The notes under the pieces were generated by a model. That model searched no databases. It had not been told where the DNA came from and saw only the letters and a list, made by a program, of their open reading frames with translations. Positions 23,357 through 25,767 of a DNA stretch of 25,767 nt are shown here, piece after piece; the first letter of the stretch is position 1, and each line of letters starts with the position of its first letter. Source of the DNA: an uncultured Lachnospiraceae bacterium (lineage in GTDB: Bacteria > Bacillota > Clostridia > Lachnospirales > Lachnospiraceae); the NCBI GenBank assembly GCA_910588295.1, contig CAJUQO010000048.1:1-25767 (forward strand), given 5' to 3'. Both the position numbers and the translations under genes were made by a program.

Positions 23357-24268
23357 TCACTCCCCTGCGGGATCCACATGAACCATACAATGTTTGACAT
23401 CCGGATACTCCTGCTCAATACGGTGGTGGACGACAGCCGCCACCTCGTGGGCGGCAGACAGGGGCATATCGCCCGCCACCTCAATAGCCACATCCAGATA
23501 GATGCGGGAGCCAAAGAGACGGGATTTCATCCAGCGGATCCCTTGCACCTGCTCTGTGCCGATAATGGTTTCCCGCATTTTATTGGTGACACCCGGATCG
23601 CAGGCGTGATCCACCATCTTATCCACGGCATCCCTGAAAATGTCATAAGCGGCTTTCAGAATAAACAGGCAGATAACCACGCTGGCCGCGGAATCCATGA
23701 CCAGATAGCCCAGCTGGGCAAAAGCGATACCGATCAGGGCGCCTACGGAAGAGAGGGCGTCGGAACGATGGTGCCAGGCATCGGCTTTCAGGGCAGCGGA
23801 ACGGATCTTTCTGGCGGCACGGACGGTGTAGTGATACATCCACTCTTTGACGACGATGGACAAGACGGCAGCAACCAATGCCAGCCGGCCGGGGACAGCC
23901 AGATCAGCATAGCTGCCCGAGACTATATTCCTCACGCCGTTTATACCGATCCCCCCGCCGGTCATGGCCAGCACCACGGCCAGCAGAAGGGCCGCCACAC
24001 ACTCCATCCGCTCATGGCCGTAGGGATGTTCCGCATCGGCCTTTTTCTCTGAGAGATGGATGCCCACCATCACGATAATGGTGCTGAACACGTCCGAAGC
24101 GCTGTGTATAGCATCGGAAACCATGGCTCCCGACCGGGACAGAACTCCCGCCAGAAGCTTCCCTACCGATAAAATCAGATTGACCGCGATACTTACCGTG
24201 GATATGCGCATCACCGTCTTCTCCACCATTCCTGTGGAAACCGGTTCATTTTGTGCCTGGATTTTCAT
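23357..24268 (-). CDS. CDF-family metal efflux protein, predicted Ni2+/Co2+ exporter
   Basis: Cation diffusion facilitator, 303 residues from ATG 24268, which has a perfect AGGAGG five bases upstream; a longer frame from 24361 has no site and would run back into the leader. About six membrane segments lie between 20 and 210, then a cytoplasmic metal-binding domain (about 215-303). Transport-site residues fit the Zn/Co/Ni group: H55-xxx-D59 in TM2 (IHSASD) and H166-xxx-D170 in TM5 (HHRSD). It acts as a proton antiporter exporting divalent metal. A NiCo-type riboswitch precedes it, which makes nickel/cobalt the best substrate guess. Convergence and spacing show no co-transcribed partner; the downstream operon starts separately. 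Confidence 0.9.
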   Translation of the reverse strand: MKIQAQNEPVSTGMVEKTVMRISTVSIAVNLILSVGKLLAGVLSRSGAMVSDAIHSASDVFSTIIVMVGIHLSEKKADAEHPYGHERMECVAALLLAVVLAMTGGGIGINGVRNIVSGSYADLAVPGRLALVAAVLSIVVKEWMYHYTVRAARKIRSAALKADAWHHRSDALSSVGALIGIAFAQLGYLVMDSAASVVICLFILKAAYDIFRDAVDKMVDHACDPGVTNKMRETIIGTEQVQGIRWMKSRLFGSRIYLDVAIEVAGDMPLSAAHEVAAVVHHRIEQEYPDVKHCMVHVDPAGE

Positions 24269-24383
24269 AAAAACCTCCTGCTTCCCTCTCATGGAAATCG
24301 CCGCTGGCCGCCCCTCGCTGCCGTACTGTTTAAAAGCATGCCGCAGTTCCTCCTCTGTCATACCCGAACTACAAAAAAGGTAG

Positions 24384-24431
24384 AAAAAAACATCCGCGGA
24401 ACAAGTACAGACGCTTACTGTCCTGCGGATG
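24384..24431 (-). terminator. Riboswitch-controlled terminator
   Basis: On the minus strand CATCCGC (plus 24425-24431) pairs with GCGGATG (24391-24397), extended past one mismatch by GGACA/TGTTC, followed by TTTTTTT (24384-24390). Its 5' arm is the 3' arm of riboswitch helix P4 plus the conserved GGACAGT, so ligand binding and termination exclude each other. Confidence 0.85.
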
Positions 24432-24520
24432 CCCTTTTGCCATCCGTTGTCACCTGCATGTGACCCGGCGCACGGAAAAATCGATATGCAAAAAATACCG
24501 GCTTCCGCCGCCTGTTCAGT
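24417..24520 (-). promoter_or_regulatory. NiCo (czcD) riboswitch aptamer
   Basis: Read on the minus strand the 104-base element follows the four-helix NiCo layout. It opens with ACTGAACAGGC (P1 5' arm and conserved bases), P2 (CGGAA at plus 24503-24507 with TTCCG at 24473-24477), GCGCCGG, P3 (GTCAC 24460-24464 with GTGAC 24449-24453), AA, P4 (CGGATG 24441-24446 with CATCCG 24426-24431) and closes with GGACAGT (P1 3' arm). This matches, from memory, the known NiCo core of ACTGAGCAGGC ... GCAGCCGG ... AA ... GGGACAGT. P1 is short here (4 bp). It lies in the leader of a CDF exporter, the classic target. Metal binding should block the terminator and turn expression on. Confidence 0.8.
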
Positions 24521-24602
24521 TTATACTGCAGCTCAGTTTACATGGCAGCCGTTTCTCAAAATCATATACGGCAGTTTCCCTGTGAAATAACCGTGTTAAT
24601 TT

Positions 24603-24631
24603 AACATATGCAATCTTCACGGAAAAGTCAA
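24603..24631 (-). promoter_or_regulatory. Promoter of the riboswitch-CDF transcript
   Basis: On the minus strand TTGACT (24626-24631) and TATGTT (24603-24608) are 17 bases apart. The start near 24596 gives a leader of about 328 bases. The interval 24521-24595 contains an extra GCCGT/ACGGC hairpin upstream of the aptamer. Confidence 0.75.
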
Positions 24632-24876
24632 TGCTAATTTTTGTTACCCGCCTCAAAACAACCTTTACCGTTGCTGTAAAGTCCGTAAAAACAGGTAAAT
24701 CCTTACCACATTGTCAAGTGGTGAAATCAATTTTTCTTACAACTTTAAAGCTTCCTTCTGCTGAAGAATTTGAAGCCTCACTCGACGAGGCACAAAAATG
24801 GGCAAAGTCTGTTGGGTATAATGAAAATGATGTTAATGATATAATCAAATCAGTTAGAAAGAAGAAACGAGTATGA
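24631..24876 (+). pseudogene. Antitoxin remnant (type II system partner of a PIN toxin)
   Basis: The C-terminal 40 residues (LPSAEEFEASLDEAQKWAKS onwards, then YNENDVNDIIKSVRKKKR) read like the end of an antitoxin paired with PIN-family toxins, and the stop overlaps the toxin start as ATGA. The first half does not look like the family's N-terminus and is probably rearranged; the true start cannot be placed. The -35 box of the CDF promoter overlaps the ATG at 24631, and no plus-strand promoter is visible, so expression is doubtful. Confidence 0.45.
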
Positions 24877-24902
24877 GAATTGTGATAGATACAAATGATT
24901 GA
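24873..24902 (+). pseudogene. Truncated PIN-domain toxin start
   Basis: ATG at 24873 opens a 9-codon frame, MRIVIDTND, then TGA. The residues are those that begin PIN-family toxins (xIVIDTN, with the first catalytic Asp), after which the gene is lost. The 4-base overlap with the antitoxin end supports a former operon. Confidence 0.55.
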
Positions 24903-24936
24903 CAGAAATACTATGAGTCCACTTTATAACAACATC

Positions 24937-24971
24937 AAAAAGCGATGCCCTCTTTCCACGCACCGCTTTTT
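24937..24971 (-). terminator. Terminator of the small Lys-rich gene
   Basis: On the minus strand AAAAAGCGGTG and CATCGCTTTTT (plus 24961-24971 and 24937-24947) form an 11-bp stem with one G.U pair and a T-rich 3' arm. It lies 24 bases beyond the stop of the 41-residue ORF. Confidence 0.75.
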
Positions 24972-24994
24972 AACGTTTTACAGTTACTTACAAC

Positions 24995-25120
24995 TTAGTG
25001 TTTTGCCGCTTTATGATCCGCTAACGTTTTACCTGCTTTGCGTTTTGCACTTTTGCTCGTCGTTTTAGATGCTAACGTCTTGCCAGCCTTACCAACTTTT
25101 CCACCATGATGAACTGCCAT
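24995..25120 (-). CDS. Small Lys-rich 41-residue protein
   Basis: A short but convincing gene: ATG 25120 preceded by GGGGGTG six bases upstream, and a terminator right after the stop at 24995. The product begins MAVHHGGKVGK and contains the heptad KAGKTLA twice (residues 11-17 and 28-34). It has about 13 Lys/Arg, four His, many Ala/Ser/Thr, no Cys, no acidic patch beyond one Asp, and no membrane segment or obvious leader. Such a composition fits a nucleic-acid-binding or cationic antimicrobial-like peptide; I do not recognise the family. It follows the DUF3892-like fragment by 11 bases on the same strand, within a mobile region. Confidence 0.7.
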   Translation of the reverse strand: MAVHHGGKVGKAGKTLASKTTSKSAKRKAGKTLADHKAAKH

Positions 25121-25131
25121 GTTTTCACCCC

Positions 25132-25314
25132 CTAAATGCTTGGCAATCTAAGTAAATTGCCCCTTGGTGTATCATTTGGCTCGGAACGAACATACTTTTC
25201 GCCTTTGGAACTTACTACGGGAATCAAATCTGGATATGGAAAAATATAAACTTTAATGCTTCCAGGTTTCTTCTTTAAATAGTCATGAAGATCAGCTTTT
25301 TTAAAAAGCCAGGA
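25132..25314 (-). pseudogene. DUF3892-like C-terminal fragment
   Basis: The minus strand has an open stretch of about 60 codons ending KYVRSEPNDTPRGNLLRLPS before TAG. The ending resembles DUF3892 proteins, which close with a YxRSxPDxTxxNNLxxLP-type motif. No start codon with a ribosome site exists; a TGA precedes it near the junction with the recombinase sequence, and a CTTTTTAAAAAAG run at the 5' edge could mark a frameshift. A truncated gene upstream of the Lys-rich ORF. Function unknown. Confidence 0.45.
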
Positions 25315-25375
25315 TCATTACATCCATCCACATAAATCTCCGCAATTTCCTATACATTTCTGTAAAAATGTCCGC

Positions 25376-25767
25376 TTACAATAACTTGGCTTTTTGGTAA
25401 ATTTCCGCCCGATAACGGAACGTGGACAGCGGCATACCGCATAGTTCCGCCGCTGCCGTTCCAGTAACTTTCCCGGCTTTCCATAACTGGTAGGCTTCAT
25501 GGAAGTTTTCCGGCAGGGGGCTTGGCGGCCTTCCAAAGCGTACCCCTCTGACTTTCGCCGCCGCAATCCCTTCCGCCTGACGCTGCCGGATGTTCGTCCG
25601 CTCGTTCTCCGCCACAAAAGACAGCACCTGCAAGACAATATCGCTGAGGAATGTCCCCATCAGGTCTTTGCCCCGCCGGGTATCCAGAAGCGGCATATCC
25701 AGCACGACAATGTCAATCCCATTCTCCTTTGTAAGAATCCGCCACTGTTCCAGTATTTCCTCATAAT
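25376..25767 (-). CDS. Serine recombinase/resolvase (N-terminus outside window)
   Basis: The frame is open from the window edge; the first 50-60 residues with the catalytic Ser are not visible. The visible part shows the end of the resolvase catalytic domain (VVLDMPLLDTR, FLSDIVLQVLSFVAENER), the long helix RQRQAEGIAAAK, GVRFGRP, and a C-terminal helix-turn-helix (WKAGKVTGTAAAELCGMPLS). This is the small (about 200-residue) resolvase/invertase type used by Tn3-like transposons and plasmids. It marks the right end of the window as mobile DNA. The first visible codon is at 25765. Confidence 0.9.
   Translation of the reverse strand, partial: YEEILEQWRILTKENGIDIVVLDMPLLDTRRGKDLMGTFLSDIVLQVLSFVAENERTNIRQRQAEGIAAAKVRGVRFGRPPSPLPENFHEAYQLWKAGKVTGTAAAELCGMPLSTFRYRAEIYQKAKLL

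Noticed and set aside
24268..24361. Upstream extension of the CDF protein to ATG 24361
   Set aside because: No ribosome site, the start is only about 20 bases after the terminator T-tract, and the downstream ATG has a perfect AGGAGG at correct spacing.

Overview
The window looks like chromosomal DNA of a gut-type Clostridia, most likely a Lachnospiraceae member. Reasons: class II galT next to galK, an LtaS-like phosphoglycerol transferase, a DUF4430/ECF S-component pair, indolepyruvate:ferredoxin oxidoreductase with an AMP-forming ligase, strong AGGAGG ribosome binding sites and consensus sigma-A promoters. No ribosomal RNA, replication gene or CRISPR array is present. The species assignment is inference.

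Layout. 1-1753 (minus): a serine hydrolase cut by the window edge and a GH172 (DUF2961) glycosidase, co-transcribed from a clear promoter with palindromic operators. 1754-2403: that promoter, a decayed transposase tail and a terminator. 2404-6999 (minus): LtaS-like membrane enzyme, then a V4R-GGDEF diguanylate cyclase. 7144-8059 (plus): DUF4430 membrane protein overlapping an ECF S component. 8065-11870: an AraC regulator divergent from galK-galT. 11980-12176: tRNA-Pro(CGG) with a perfect consensus promoter and its own terminator. 12310-13280: AT-rich islet with a broken Rpn nuclease gene and a DUF3784-like membrane protein. 13301-15244 (plus): PotD-like lipoprotein and an amidohydrolase. 15350-18448: a PucR/CdaR-type regulator divergent from a uroporphyrinogen-decarboxylase-family gene that has a highly structured leader. 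18510-23193 (minus): a small unknown gene, then the operon acyl-CoA ligase / TrpR-like YerC / iorA / iorB. 23357-24631 (minus): a CDF metal exporter behind what reads as a complete NiCo (czcD) riboswitch with overlapping terminator. 24631-25767: mobile debris, namely an antitoxin/PIN-toxin remnant, an intact 41-residue Lys-rich ORF, a DUF3892-like fragment and a serine recombinase cut by the window edge.

How the genes fit together. galK and galT carry out the Leloir pathway up to UDP-galactose; galE and galM are not here. IorAB should oxidise arylpyruvates to arylacetyl-CoA, and the ligase works on the same acid/CoA-thioester level, so this block is best read as aromatic amino acid catabolism with its own TrpR-family protein. 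The CDF exporter is predicted to be switched on by Ni2+/Co2+. The PucR-like gene probably controls the adjacent UroD-family gene.

The most interesting points are the NiCo riboswitch, the structured leader at 17013-17142, the TrpR-family gene inside the iorAB operon, and the small Lys-rich gene at 24995-25120. All database identities are from memory and pattern recognition; no search was run.
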